The notes beneath the pieces were generated by a model. It was not told the DNA's origin. It did not search any database and saw nothing but the letters and a program-made list of their open reading frames with translations. Shown here piece by piece: positions 12,329 to 25,109 of a stretch of DNA of 64,000 bases. How positions within the stretch are numbered: position 1 is the stretch's first letter; each line of letters opens with the position of its first letter. Where the stretch lies: the NCBI GenBank assembly GCA_963930775.1, contig OZ005704.1, positions 6,138,001-6,202,000 on the forward strand, read 5' to 3'. The DNA comes from Cliona cf. orientalis. Taxonomy: Eukaryota; Porifera; Demospongiae; Clionaida; Clionaidae. The position numbers and the translations under genes were made by a program.

Positions 12329-13136
12329 GGAGTCGAGCCTCTTTCACAAGGGAACTCGACTCCTTGTTTTACTCTCGAGACCAAAACAGGGAGGTGGATG
12401 GATGGAGTGGGGAAGTGTCCAGGGTAATGGTCAGTCCCCAGGAAAGAAAGAAAGAAAATGGTCCGTTTCAGTTTGGTATGACTACCCTTGTGCGTGTGTG
12501 TTGACGCTGACTCAAAGCCGACAATAGGCTCTGTGGTTGAAGAACGTTTGAGGTTGTACTGTTTTCTTTCTACGCAATAAAGTATCGAAAACCCAGCCAC
12601 GGCCTATGTGGGTCTACGTAGGAGTTCACCAGACGTCTTACCCCTGGTGTTGTACGTATAGTAGGACAAAGAAGGACGTCAGGAGCCTTCCAAACCACCT
12701 CTGTCTTCACCACTGGTCACAGGACGTGAAGACGACCTAGGCACGATACTCTATCGGATCCAATGACAACTGTAGGTGTTCACTTCACACGTTGGCGACC
12801 TGTTTTTGAAAAAGGACGTTTTGGGACACTTCTCTTCCCCGTTTCTTCAGGCCGCAACTGTTTGTGCGTCGGACTCTGCTTTGTGTGAGAACTAACTTCG
12901 CAGCTGCAAATGACGTCACAGACCGCACCTAAACTAATCTATTTATCCGAATTTTTCGCTGGCCTGGACCGTGTAAAGCCCCAGGGTGGTGCTGTGCTCG
13001 GTAGCGAATAACAAAGGGCGGCTGGCGAAGAACGTGACAAAAGTCAGTATTTTCTTGATCGAACTAGCCGGTGCTGACTGGGACCGCACTCTCGCCGCAT
13101 TTGACTGCCATTTTCCGTCGTTCGAGTTTCAACGCG
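12329..13136. promoter_or_regulatory. Divergent promoter region, WDR26 / MTA
   Basis: About 0.8 kb between the WDR26 5' end (minus) and the MTA start codon (plus). It contains a palindromic CRE, TGACGTCA, at 12911-12918. At the WDR26 edge lies a 12-bp inverted repeat (CAAGGAGTCGAG / CTCGACTCCTTG, about 12326-12366). There is no clear TATA box. Unidentified 5'UTR exons of either gene may lie here. Confidence 0.55.
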
Positions 13137-16100
13137 ATGGCTGAAGGTCTTTACAGGATAGGCGGTAAGTCTGGTAACGGACGTTGCGCGCCAGTTCATA
13201 GCTATAGCAAATCTGCGTATAATTTCAACGAATTTGTGTTTATCTATGAGAAATTCAGTAAAGATTTTAGTAAAGGTTTTATAAAGTTGCCATGTTTCAT
13301 TTTTCAGTGCACACAATGATCGTGCATGCGAGTCATGAATACAATCTGCGTTTGGCGCATAGCGCAAATGAGAAAACATGCGCACAATTTGTTTGTTCAG
13401 GCGATGTCGTGTAAATTAGAGTAACGTGTTTCTGTGGTTTCTCTCTCTCTCTCTCTCTTTACTTGACTCAATTGCTACACAGAGTGCATCTACATGGAGG
13501 TCTATCCTCCCCCCATGCCATACCAAATATGCAAAATAGAAGAACTAAGAAAGGTACTCTTTGTGTATATACATGTACAGTACAAGTCACGCTATGAATA
13601 TTAATTTTAATTAGGGAAGGCACATGATCTTGTTGCATGTATATACTTCCTAGGTACATTTGTGTCTTAGATATACAGTGTACATGTATAAACCTAAACT
13701 CCATGTATGTTCTCTTTTTTTTTCTTGTGTTATAGAATATCAAAGGAACGAGTCAGATTGTGGAGGTTGCAGCCAAGTGCTTCTACCGTCGCAAAGACCT
13801 ACCTGCCAACCTCTTGGCAGCTGCAGATAGACATGCCTGTAAGCCACGGCAGTTTTTTTCCCTTCAAAAAATGATATTTAAGTGTGTGTTTCCAGGGTTG
13901 GATTTGATCAAGAAAATTAATGGTCTTATGTAGCCTCATCCCCAGCTATATAGCTAGCCCTCTATCTCAGTCCTAGCTGTTGGTGTTGCACACAAAAAGC
14001 TAGCCTTGTACCATTATTTTTGGCAGTATAGCAAACTTTTGCTTCATTCATAAAAAAGTAAAATAAATGTATAATACTATGTATGTACAATGTACATGGG
14101 GACCTGACTGGCGGGAGAGATATTAGTATGTTTGGGGTGGGGGATACCAGAGTACCTTGTCTGTTTGTTACTTTATATCATGAATAGTTTTTTTATACTG
14201 TTTGATATTGTGAATACTCTAAAATTTCAGTGGCTGTGGAAGAAGAGAACGAGATGGATGGGTCTGACCTGCTTGGAAACCAGTTTGACAAGCTCGGTAC
14301 CCTACAGAAGCACCTGATTCGTCACCGTGAGCTATTTCTGTCCCGACAAGTGGAAACCTACAAGATTGACATGGTCAGGTCAGTTTGAACTGCTCGAGGA
14401 AGACAAAGCTCTCTAAGTGTGCACAATAGTAATTTGTATTGAGCATTGAGCAATACCAAGGGCTAAAGACCCACCTTCCTATATAAACACATGTACATGA
14501 CAGTGTAATAGTGTACATGTATCTGTGCAGCCAGCCAAGGATGCTAGTACAGGGGATGCATATAGATGTACAATGATGCAATGGTGGCTTAATCTTGCTT
14601 GACAGTCTTAGGGCCAATATTGCCAAGCATTTAAAGAATGCTATATTACCTTTAGGCTGACTTTGGTGATTACGGTGCTGTGTATACTTGACCTGTAAAC
14701 ATGAGTCATGTGGTGCCTGCATACTGTGCATAATATACCGGTATCATGTACATTGTATGCCTATTATACATGTACATGTATAGGACTCCAAGCTTGGTTT
14801 GGTGCCTTAGGTCTACTGTTGAAGTAGCTGTATAGTGCTGCACTGCACTGATGAGACTCAATTAGGCTGAAATACATGTAGTTGTCTGCAGTTGCACTTT
14901 TGGTACATGTACCTACTTTTTGAAGTTACATAATTATTATTGGACTATATACATGTGTGTGAATTTTGCGCAGGGGTAAGTGCTCGGTGTCCCTGCTGAA
15001 TGAGCTGGAGGACATTCGCACTTACCTTGAGGAGGAGGACACCTTCTACTACTCGATGGTCTATGACCCCAACCAGAAGACCCTGCTGGTGGACAAGGGA
15101 GAGATAAGGACTGGGACAGAATACCAAGCAGAAATACCTCCTTATATTGATCCTGGTGAGAAAGGCTTACGGTTGTTGTGTACAAAAAAATTGCTTTTTT
15201 TTGTGGGTGCAGAATTGTATGGGTGTATGAGTAAGAGGGTGGCTTTAGGGGAGTATGTGTGTGTATGCTTTTTTGTATTTGTATGTATTCACTTTTCACC
15301 AAAAATATGAATAATGATTGTGTAGTAGTGTAATGATGTAGGACATAATAGGTATGCCCCCAAGTGCACGCTAATTCTTTTCTCTTTCTCTCTCTCTCTC
15401 CTTCCCCCCTCTCTCTGCCTCTTTCTTACCCATTCTCTCTCTCTCTACGTATCATCCTATCCCTGCCTCCTTTCTCCCTCCCCCCTCACACCCTCACAGA
15501 GGTCAGAGAAGCTGTGTCCCATCCTGCCACACTGGTATGGGAGCCAAACAGAATGCCAGACAATAAAGTAGAACAGTTTCTGGTCGTGGCTAGGTGAGAA
15601 ATGTTACAGATATAGTCACCTTTATTGTCTCTCATACTTGTACATCTATTATTAATTTTTTCCCACAATAATTTCACAGTCCTATAAATTTCAACAATCT
15701 ACAGTATAGCTGGATATAGCAAGATGCAGCATAGTCCGAAAAAGATGCAAAAACCCATAATTCGGGGCGAGCCTGAGCGAGCCCCGAATACACGAGAAAC
15801 CGGAAGCGGTGTATATATATATATATATATATTTATTTATTTATTTATTTGTGCGTGATCTTGCATGGCAACGACTCAATGCGCATGCTCAGACACCACG
15901 TGTAGGCCTTACCGTGTCAGGTAAAGGTCGTCATCAACGTGGATCGAAGGTCAAATCCGCGGAATCTATGGTGGCAGGCAGTGCAGTGTGGCTCAAGCTC
16001 AAGGGATATACAAATCTGCGCCGTGGAGCGTGTTATTGGGTAACTTTGGACCTTATTCATCTCGAGTTGTAGCCATGGCAGTGGCACTCATTCACGATTG

Positions 16101-19100
16101 GCACTATTTTCAGTTGTACTGTGCTAGAGCTGGGCCTTTCTCCACCGTACTCAAGGATGTCAAGAATGATGGCCAAACTGAGCCTCGGAGCCTGGCTTCT
16201 CCAATTTGGTCACTTGGTTATGCTTTACAGCCTGCTCAGTAAGTGACTCAAAAGCCTGCACTGTTTACAAATAAAAACCCCGGAGTACAGCTGATGCCAC
16301 GAGCGAAGGCTCGCCCCGCCTGATGATATCATCTTCCTAGTAATAAATATTATTATTGATATCTGACCTTGCCTATTCAAGGCTATGAATAAAGTGACAC
16401 CTTGTGGGTCAAAGATTTGGCCCTGGTGGGCGTGACCCTGAGTAACCCATAACCTCTACCCCTAGCCCTTTGGCCAATTAGTGTGGCTACCTTTTTTTAA
16501 TGACCCTGCCTGCATAGATTTATAGTACCACTCAGTATTGCATCATTATGACATTATTGTGATGTAATACAAGGAACCTGTACAGTACATTATATTACAC
16601 AGCAGGGTATCCCCCATTACACCTGCATGTATTCATATCATTTTTTTACCAAGAGCGTGGAATTGCTTCATTATTGTTGTTTGTACTGTATGATTAATGT
16701 GAAAATTGATAATTGATGCAATAATATTATGGAGCCATTGAAGGTGGGCACACTGTTCCAAATACTGTATTATTATGAGTCGTTAAGTTACTCGATCGAA
16801 GACGTGCACTGTAAACTGGTAAAGAGACAATATTATTCATAATACTATTTCATTGATTTTAACTTACGAGGATCCTTATTTCACTGGTAGCTACATTTAC
16901 TTGTCAAGTTGAGAACGCCGTCAAACTATTCATTGAATGTTACTTGTGTAGGTCGATTGGTACGTTTGCACGTGCCCTACTGGACGGAGCCAAGAAGCCT
17001 CAGATTAGCCTTCGTCTCGGGGCAGCCGCTGCCTCTCGCGACATCACTCTCTTCCATGCCATGGATACACTCAACCAGAATGACTACGACATCACCCAGG
17101 CAACCAGCTGTCTGGTCCCCAGGGGCCCTGTGCTGTGTGCAGATGAACTGGAGGCATGGACACAAGGTAGTTATGGAGGGAGAGGGCATAGAGAGAGGTA
17201 GGGAGGAGATAGGGTGAGGGCAGAGAGAGGGTAGGGGGAGAGAGAAAGGGGGGAGAGGAGGGAGGGGAGAGAAGAGAGAGAGAGAGATGGTGACAGTTAT
17301 CATTCTCTCCTACATTGTGTGTACCTACAGAGGAGGCTAAGAGGTTTGAGGATGGCCTTCAAGAACAGAAGGATTTCCTCTCAATCCAACGAAAATACGT
17401 AAGATTACTACGTGACCTCAACAATGTACATATAAGCCCTTGATAATATTATATACTTGTATGTACTACTGCCAATATGCCACTAGATAGTATACCACAG
17501 CATACATGCATTACAGTAAGTAGGCTGAAATTTGACCTTGTGAAACCTAATAACAGTATGGCTTTCCTGCCAACCCACAGCTCTAGGCCCCCCACTGCCA
17601 GACTTGTTACTCATGGTGACAGCCATATTCGCACAAGCAATCATCTCTTTTATACTCACACACACACACACATGACATTGTACATGTATACACACTCCTT
17701 GCATAACAGCTTCCATGGAAACCCGTCAAGAGCATTGTGGCCTACTACTACATGTGGAAGACCACCGATCGTTATCAGATTCAGAAGAGGCAGCGGATGG
17801 TCGAGAAGCAGAACGACCTGAAAGAGGTCATTGTTCACCTCCGCACGCCTTCCGGGGCGCCGGCTGGTACCCGTAAGGATCTCTCTGGTGAGTCAGACTG
17901 CAGGAGCTACGTATATACGTGTAGTTGACTGTTCCCTACACTCTAGCCAATTAGCCATTTGCTGCAGTATCCTTCACTTTGGCTACTAGTCTCTGGATCA
18001 AGTCAAGTAGTCACTTTTACCACTGCATGAGATCAATTAGCCCTGATCAGTTTTTTATCGTTGGAAAATGGCTTTAAGATTTCCTGTGCTTAGGGAGGAA
18101 CTCTGAGGCTTGTGTACAGTTCTTCCAGAGTAGATTAATAAAAGCAACCCTGAGGCATGGCTGGCTCCTGCTGGCTGGAAGGCATGATTTGGGTGGGGCA
18201 CGGCTACGACAACATCAAAGCTTAAGGGACTCTCCCCATTCCTACATCAAAGGAACGTCTGTTGTTGGAAGCTGATGTGCCTAGAGTTGAGTACGCTGTT
18301 GATGACCTATCCAGGCAACTGTAGGCAAAAAATATTGTAGGACTACATGTACCGGAAATATTAATTCTATCAATGTCACCATGTACGTACAATTTAATAA
18401 CTACGTATAGGTGACAGAGCAAAAATACTTTATCTGTGACATAGTGTGCATGTGTGTACACATACTTCATTGGTAGTGTGTAAAAACACGCAGTATTTTG
18501 TACACTGCCACTGCCTAATTTGGACGATAGCATGTTTATGATGATGCTCGAGTCTCTTCTGTGGAATTACGACAGCTCAGTCCAACCGTCAACAATCAAC
18601 CACATGACTAAGTGTAGCTAGCTAATGGTCTGCAGATCTAGACTGGCTTGATAATATTGTTCTAGGTCAGCTAAACTAAAGAGCTGAGGCTGCAGAGTTT
18701 CCAGATATTGTCTTGTAGTGGATCATTGTGCATGCATGTACACGTGTAGCTATGAGTAGGGTAGAGAATGAGCAGATGAGTGCTGATACAAATATTACGG
18801 TTGCTATTACAGTCCTTTACCTACATGTACGTATGTATGTATAATGTATTACAGTAATTTGCGTTAATTTCATTCACAAAATTTTTGTGTAACAGTATTT
18901 TCGTCAATATCAAACGCACGCCATACATTCACTGTCACAATATAAATTTGTGCAAAATGAAGAAATCTTTTAACAACAAATTTTTGAATTACGGCAGTTA
19001 AGGGGCACACACTCACACTCATACACACACACATTATCCCTCACACCGTCACACAGGCAAGGCTGCGTCAGCCGGTATGATCCCCAAGTCGATCCCGGAC

Positions 19101-22100
19101 GCCAAGAGTGTCCCGATTGCTCCCGACGGCGAGAAGGGCTGTGAGAGCTGCCACACTGTGACCGGGTCTCAGTGGTCCCAGTGGGGGCCCGTCCACGAGC
19201 GCTGTAGGCTATGCAGCTCTTGCTACACCTACTGGAGGAAGTACGGAGGACTCAAACTGCCTACCAAGTGGGGTATGTACTTTAATTGCTCGCTACCTTC
19301 CACATGTATACACATGTACATTTGTATGTTAATAGCACAGAGCATACATTGTACCTTGGTTGTTTCCTTGAAGCCTTCCCTGGCTAGCTGAAGCTAAGGA
19401 ATCCCTTCCTGATACCCAGACTTCCTTGCAAGCTAGATATGGTGTTGGTCAGGAAGGGTATTGCGTGTATCAGGATCACACAAATGTTTTAGAGTCTGTC
19501 TGTTTGTGTATGGCTTGCGATGTAGCATTAACTATGATAGTGGTTTCGCAAAGGCTCGTCTCCACACAGAGAATTTGCATCACCGCTAGTGTTGTAAATG
19601 TTTGCTAACATGTACATAGTATTGCTGCAATTTTCCATTATTTTGATCATAGGCTGAAGTCAATGTTTTCTTTTCAGTATTTGAGTTTGGGGTGGGTATT
19701 ATCCCAGGGCCCCCTCCCCCCCCTACCCCTCTCTCTATATGAAACACTGTTCAATGATTCCACCCCCTGACCCTAATGCAGAGGCGATTGAGAAGAGGGT
19801 GACTGGAGTGGCTCAGATAACCAGCTCTCTGCCCATCAAGAAACCAAAAGGTTGGCAGTCTGCATGTACACTATATGAACTATCCATGTAAGGCATGCTT
19901 TACGTATGTGAGCATAATATATTATTATACGCATGAAGTCGTGAAAGTGGGATAATCTTCTCCTTCCCATTGCAGAGAGACCGGCCGGACAGGCACGCAT
20001 TGGAAAGAAGGTAAGCCTGAATACGGTATTACCTGACATGTATATTATTATGTATATGTACATGTATATGTACATGTACATGTAGTATTGGCACCCCTAC
20101 ATGCAATAATATAATACATGCAATATGCATTGTGTATGCTAATTACTATACTGCACTGCCCTGTAGTACATCCTGTAGGTAGACATTTTTTACATGTGGT
20201 TAGCATGTGGTTGATCCCATCGGTACAGTTTTACTTCCTTAGGCATAATTAGACAAGTATTGGGGATACATGGGATATGGATGGATGCACACACTCCTAC
20301 ACAATGTTATATGTGTAAGTGTAGGTTCTGCATAATTATTGAATTGATTTTTTGTGTGTGATTATTTGTATTGGGTTCAGCCCCTACTTACAACTGACTT
20401 CCTCTTGCAGTGTACCACTATTTTTGTTTGCTTTTTCACGCAGACTTCTAAGAAGGATGAGAAGAGGAACGGTGACATTATTCCTCCTCTTCCGTTCTAC
20501 ATGCGACCGACGGGTCTCACACTCTACATGAGGCAGAAGCTAGGCTCCTCCGTCATTCAGAAGGGGGCTCGCTCCTCTAATTCACAGCCCATCAACGTAA
20601 AGAATATTCCAAAACCAACAGGTGTGTGTATATGTGTGCGTGAGAGAGAGAGAGAGAGACAGAGAGAGGGGGGAGGGAGAGAGAGAGGGAGAGAGAGAGG
20701 GAGAGGGAGGGAGAGATAGAGAGAGGGGGGAGGGAGAGGGAGAGAGAGAGAGAGAGAGAGTCCATCCATGGGCAGTTGCTATGACATTATTGTTATTGAA
20801 CCTATCCGTAGCCCAAGATATTGAGAAGTACTTGTCAGTTCACCGTAAGGGTCACCGTAAGCCCCGCCTCTCAGAGCCATTGGTTGCGACTCTCAAGCAG
20901 AACGTCCAGAGTCCAATACGCATCATTCGACCTAGCCCCACCCCCATATCACCAAGCTACAAGGCCAAGGCACAGACCAATGTAAGTCTACTTCAGTCTA
21001 AACTCATATTCAGCATGAAAATTAATGTGATCGAGTGCCTGCATGTGTATTTGTTGGTAGTTGCCCAGCAACCAAAGTTTTTATAGACAGTTTGCCGGGC
21101 TATGGGAAGGGGTTGGGTCATCATAAAGTAGGCCAATGATGAACAGAGGTCAACTACCAACAAAATAGTTATCTGATAGTAATTGGAGTGCATTCGACCA
21201 TGCATCTCATGCATCCCAATTACTGTCAGCAAGAGTAAATAATAAGGAGGGGAAGAGAGTGTCGAACGCACTATATACCCTGTGTAATATGTTTTCGGCA
21301 AGTAACGTGACTTTCAGCCGTGCGCACGTGACTAGCTCAAGGGGCTAAACACTTGATTTTTCTTAGAACTGAGAAGAATAGAGGCGTTTTTCATGAATTT
21401 TATGCTAGATTCTTCATAAACGCTTGTTTTATATTGTGATCTGCTCATGCTTTCGGTCGAAATCGTGCTCGCGTTAGCTTGCACTCAAGGCCACGCCCAC
21501 AACGTACTATTTGAATCAAGCGCTCTGATTGGTCAATTTTTTAATTCCTGGTGCGTGACTTTCCGAAAACATCTTGTACGGAGTATATAGTGCGTTCGAT
21601 ACTCTCTTCCCCTCCTTATTACTTACTCTTGCTGTCAGATAAAGATAACTATTATGTGTGTATGTGTATATATATATGTATGTGTAGCTGTGCAATTAAG
21701 ATTTTAAATTTTGTGATGTGTACAATAATATTATTATTAAGTTACATGTACAATCGTATATTATGTACATGTATATAGCTTTGATCCCTGCTTTTCTGTG
21801 TTATACTGAAAGAAAGATAGGGGAGCCTGGGGATAAATGATACACTTAAGGCTGTATACCATATAGCCGGAAATATTGGTGAGAATTAAATTTGGCGATT
21901 GAGCCCAAAATTGCTATTGCAAGAATATTGGCGGATTTAAATTTGGCGGTTTGGTACGTGATTGCCATACATGTACGTACACATGTATATATGCGAGTAG
22001 GAAATTTTGGCGGTTGTAATATAGACCGCCAAACTGCCAAATTTAATTCCCCGCCAAATTTTCCGGCTATTCGGTAGTGTATGTACGATCATGTTACATG

Positions 22101-23920
22101 TACGTCTTGGTGTGAGTGTTGTATACATTTTTGTATCACCTGCTCTGACAGGTTTCCTTTCGTTTCCCTCATCAGGTGGCCAAGAGCAAGATCACGACAG
22201 CAGGTACCTACGTCCCTCCAAAATCCCATCCACCAGGCTCCGCCCAGCCCCAGCCCCAGCCCCAGCCCCCTCAGCCTGCGGCTGCCGTGGCGTCCCAGTC
22301 TGTCTCCGCCCACAAGCAGCAGCAGCAGGCCACGCCCTCTCAGTCCCATCAACAGCAGGTGTCCACCACTGGAATATTCATGCCACCAAATGGATCAGAT
22401 GATGGTATGTGAAATTATACATGTACATTTAATGTTGAAGCGTGTGTACAGTAGTTGTGATTTTGAGTCAAATATCGAGTGCAGCTTATAATATCTGAAA
22501 TTTTTGTCTTCTTCCAGCTGCTACTAATAGTCGTAAGAGAAAACTGGACCAAAAGGCACCAGGTTGGTAGTACCATTGTGGATGTCATGCTTAGCTAGAA
22601 CAACAGTGTAGATACATGTGCAATATCGTGTACCGTAGATCTGGAAATTTTCGTGTAAAGAAACTTTCGTATGATAAATTTTCGTGTAAAAAAATTTTCG
22701 TAGGAACGACCCTTACCGCATTAGCGTTAATAGTGCATGCTAATTTTCGTAAGATTAATTTTCGTAGCCGCCATCGACTACGAAAATATTTTTACAACGA
22801 AAATTTCCAGATTTACGGTATATAGAAGTGATTGAAGGGCTTTCAGTCGTGGGATGTTTCATAGCTTCTCAACCACACAACATTTCTGTGGAAGATTTGA
22901 GATAGCATCGTGACGCCTACTAGTACAAGTATGACTGAGACAGGAATGTATATTAGAGGGCAGGGAGTATGGGGATTTCCCCACCCCTGATGTTGATCCC
23001 TCCCCTCTGATCACTTCTTCTATTTGTACATGTGCCTATATACCTTTTTGCTCAAAACTAACTACATTCATAAAATTGTACTCCAAAACATAGTTATCCG
23101 TCTGTGTGTGTGTGTGTATGAGCGGGAGGTGACCAGAAGCAATTAAGCCATTCATTGCGAGCGTCGAGCTAAAACTTTTCTTTCTCACCACTACAGGTCC
23201 TGCTAATCCTCCAGCTGCCAAGATCTTCCGTCCTTCCTCGCCGGCCGTGACAGCTCCTGGAGAGATCTTCTTCAAGGTGGACTCGAAAACTAGGTGACTT
23301 TAGCCACTCCCCCTTCCTTCTCTCTTTATTAGATTAGGTCTTAGGGCAGGGTCTGTGGTTAACGTCTGCTCTATTATAGTATTATTATTGTGTGCATATA
23401 CACGAGCAGGTTATGTGTCATAGACTAGTATCGTAAATCTGAAAACTTTCATTGTATATATATATACAACTTATTAGCATTAATGTGGCTTGGGGGTATT
23501 TTTCAAGCACACGAAAGTTTCCAGATTTGTGGTGCTTGCAGGCTATATAGGGAAGTAGCATACTTGAGTGAGCATCACCTTCAATAGCAAGATCTGCTGT
23601 CCAATAGCATTATTATTAATTTTTGTAGCTTCCCTGTCACCTAAGGTGGCCACTTGTGACCCAGGGATTGATTGCCTACAATGTAGTTCCCATTTCCTAT
23701 GACAATAATATCGTGGGACCATCAAGCATGATAGCCATCCTGTCTCAAAGAATTGGAAAATATTAATGTTTCTTCTCAAATTTAGTTTAGAATATGCATT
23801 CCAAGATGTATTGTTTCAATTTGCAGGATGGCCCGGGAGAATCTGGGCCGTGCTAGTATCCTGAAGGCTGCACGCTCACCGACTAGACCAGTCAAGTACA
23901 AGACAGGGAAAGGGCAATGA
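13137..23920 (+). CDS. MTA1: Metastasis-associated protein (MTA), NuRD subunit
   Basis: Single MTA1/2/3-type protein of about 739 aa; in NuRD, MTA is the scaffold that binds HDAC1/2 and RBBP4/7. Exons: 13137-13164, 13483-13553, 13736-13838, 14231-14378, 14974-15155, 15500-15593, 16952-17166, 17331-17398, 17710-17887, 19057-19272, 19782-19850, 19976-20010, 20444-20621, 20812-20981, 22176-22404, 22518-22562, 23197-23293, 23827-23920. Domains in order: BAH (about 1-150, with [10 protein letters not shown]); ELM2 (about 150-220, [24 protein letters not shown]); SANT (about 285-340, [15 protein letters not shown]); GATA-type zinc finger (about 370-410, CESC..CRLC). The C-terminal half is basic, with a Gln/Pro-rich exon. 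Phases close exactly to TGA at 23920. Vertebrates have three paralogues; one gene here fits the pre-duplication state. Confidence 0.95.
15594..16951. other. MTA intron 6, holds a probable insertion
   Basis: About 1.36 kb. It includes the inverted-end insertion at 15755-16320. The remainder is AT-rich with no exon signal. Confidence 0.6.
15755..16320. mobile_element. Putative insertion with GGGGCGAGCC ends
   Basis: The left side has TCGGGGCGAGCCTGAGCGAG (about 15759) and the right side has AAGGCTCGCCCCGCC (about 16306-16320), so the ends are inverted. The interior is more GC-rich than the flanking intron, has a TA microsatellite (about 15812-15831), and carries GGTAAAGGTCGTC. An open frame of 84 codons shows no known domain. 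No clear target duplication is visible, so the boundaries are approximate. Confidence 0.45.
17888..19056. other. MTA intron 9
   Basis: About 1.17 kb of noncoding sequence. It holds a degraded inverted-repeat element at about 18850-18998 and a CA-rich tract just before exon 10. Confidence 0.6.
18850..18998. mobile_element. Degraded CCGTA-type MITE
   Basis: The left end TTACAGTAATTTGCG and the right end TTGAATTACGGCAGTT are diverged inverted repeats resembling the better copies at 1320 and 22631. It lies in an MTA intron. Confidence 0.4.
20632..20760. repeat. GA-rich microsatellite
   Basis: A purine tract of GA/GGGA units, about 130 bp, directly after the donor of MTA exon 13 (20621). Confidence 0.9.
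21164..21653. mobile_element. Foldback element, about 85-bp inverted arms
   Basis: The arm at about 21223-21311 (containing AATAAGGAGGGGAAGAGAGT, GTTTTCGG) is repeated inverted at about 21548-21640 with a few mismatches. Outer AATAGTTATCT ends extend the symmetry to about 21164 and 21653. A second small palindrome centred near 21208 (GCAT..ATGC) interrupts the left arm. About 235 bp separates the inner arms and shows no coding signal. It lies in MTA intron 14. Confidence 0.7.
21857..22076. mobile_element. TA-flanked MITE, MTA intron
   Basis: The ends TACCATATAGCCGGAAA and TTTTCCGGCTATTCGGTA are inverted. The interior repeats the motif AAATTTGGCGG in both orientations. It lies 100 bp before MTA exon 15. 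Confidence 0.65.
22631..22820. mobile_element. TA-flanked CCGTA-type MITE, MTA intron
   Basis: The ends TACCGTAGATCTGGAAATTT and AAATTTCCAGATTTACGGTA are near-perfect inverted repeats. The interior repeats TTTTCGTA blocks. It lies in MTA intron 16. A shorter, decayed relative lies near 23428-23533. Confidence 0.75.
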
Positions 23921-24096
23921 ACTATTATTATTATTATTATTATTATCTTGGTGTTTAGTTTTAATTGTGCTATGTATTTAATATTAATCATGACTGTTAT
24001 GCCAGCTTTTCATTATGACTTGCAACAATGTTATTTCTATTACGTTATACTGTTTTTGCTGTTGTTAACGTTGTCATTGTTGTGTTTGTTGCAACT

Positions 24097-24359
24097 TATA
24101 CCACGCGCCCGTATGCGCATGCGCAAAAATTCTGCGATGCGATTGGTTCACCGAATCATCGTTACCCGGGTAATCGAATCGCGCGTATGCATACGCCATA
24201 TCAGACCAATCGGTTCGTCGAAAGCAGAAGGTGATTTTCTGACTGAATCTCAGAAAAGCTGTCTTTGATTCGTATTTGAACGTTTATCTGGTGAACTTTC
24301 ACTGCGAAAGTGGTTTCCTTTCGATCGGCCGTTGAAGTAACGATCATTACCTTGAATCG
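24097..24359 (+). promoter_or_regulatory. Distal promoter and first exon, gene B
   Basis: The order is TGCGCATGCGCA (24114-24125, NRF-1-like), ATTGG (24142-24146), the palindrome TTACCCGGGTAA (24162-24173), and CAATCGGTTCGTC. A transcribed region then ends in CGATCATTACCT..GAATCG/GTGAGT, with the donor after 24359. It is tandemly duplicated at 24655-24922. Confidence 0.6.
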
Positions 24360-24654
24360 GTGAGTTAATTTTGTTGTTATCGTTTCATTGTTGCATGTTG
24401 GTGTACGTAATAATTAATAATAATTTTATGGAATAGTTAATGGGTATTGATGATCAAGACTTTTTCCCCCGAACTTGTAGTCAGCGCTAGGCTACAGCAT
24501 AGAAACGGTAGTCTCGCACGCCAGATGCTACAATATCACGTCGTTTTCAACCAAAGTACAGTATTAATATTCCATTGTGATTTGTATCATCGTGTGTATG
24601 ACTTCAACTAGTAATGTTAGGAATTTTGCTGTCTATATATGCAGTATTATCCAC

Positions 24655-24922
24655 GACCGCGGTATGCCACTAGCGCGAACCTTGTGCGCATGCGCTAAAA
24701 TGCAGGAATCCTATTGGTCCATCGTTACCCGGGCAATCTCTTATACGCGTACGCTAGATCGATCGGTTCGTCTATCGAAGAAGGTGTTTTTCTGACCAAG
24801 TTTCAAAAGAGTACTTGATCTTTGAGTTCGATCGTTCATCGAGTAACTTTTCACTAGCGTGGATCGGTCATCGCAATTAATAAAAATTTGTTGATACAAC
24901 GATCATTACCTCAATTGCTTTG
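24655..24922 (+). promoter_or_regulatory. Proximal promoter and first exon, gene B
   Basis: A diverged copy of the 24097 module with the same order: GCGCATGCGC (24686-24695), ATTGG (24713-24717), TTACCCGGGCAA (24725-24736), GATCGGTTCGTC, then CGATCATTACCT and donor GTGAGT after 24922. Either first exon could splice to the acceptor at 25075-25077, 33 bp before the ATG. Confidence 0.6.
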
Positions 24923-25109
24923 GTGAGTGAATATTAATTATCTTTCCTACAAAGATTGATTATAATCTGATCTCTAGCTGTAAATATTTATTAATCAGCT
25001 TTATACAGATGGATCTTTCATTATTATCACTGTGATACTTTCATTCATGTAATAATAATGCTCCCTAAATCCTTCAGGATTTGTTTGATCTGATAGAGCA
25101 CTGTGCACG

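Noticed and set aside
15988..16242. Open frame of 84 codons within the MTA intron insertion
   Set aside because: No domain, no splice context, and the segment lies in a probable mobile element; length is not significant.
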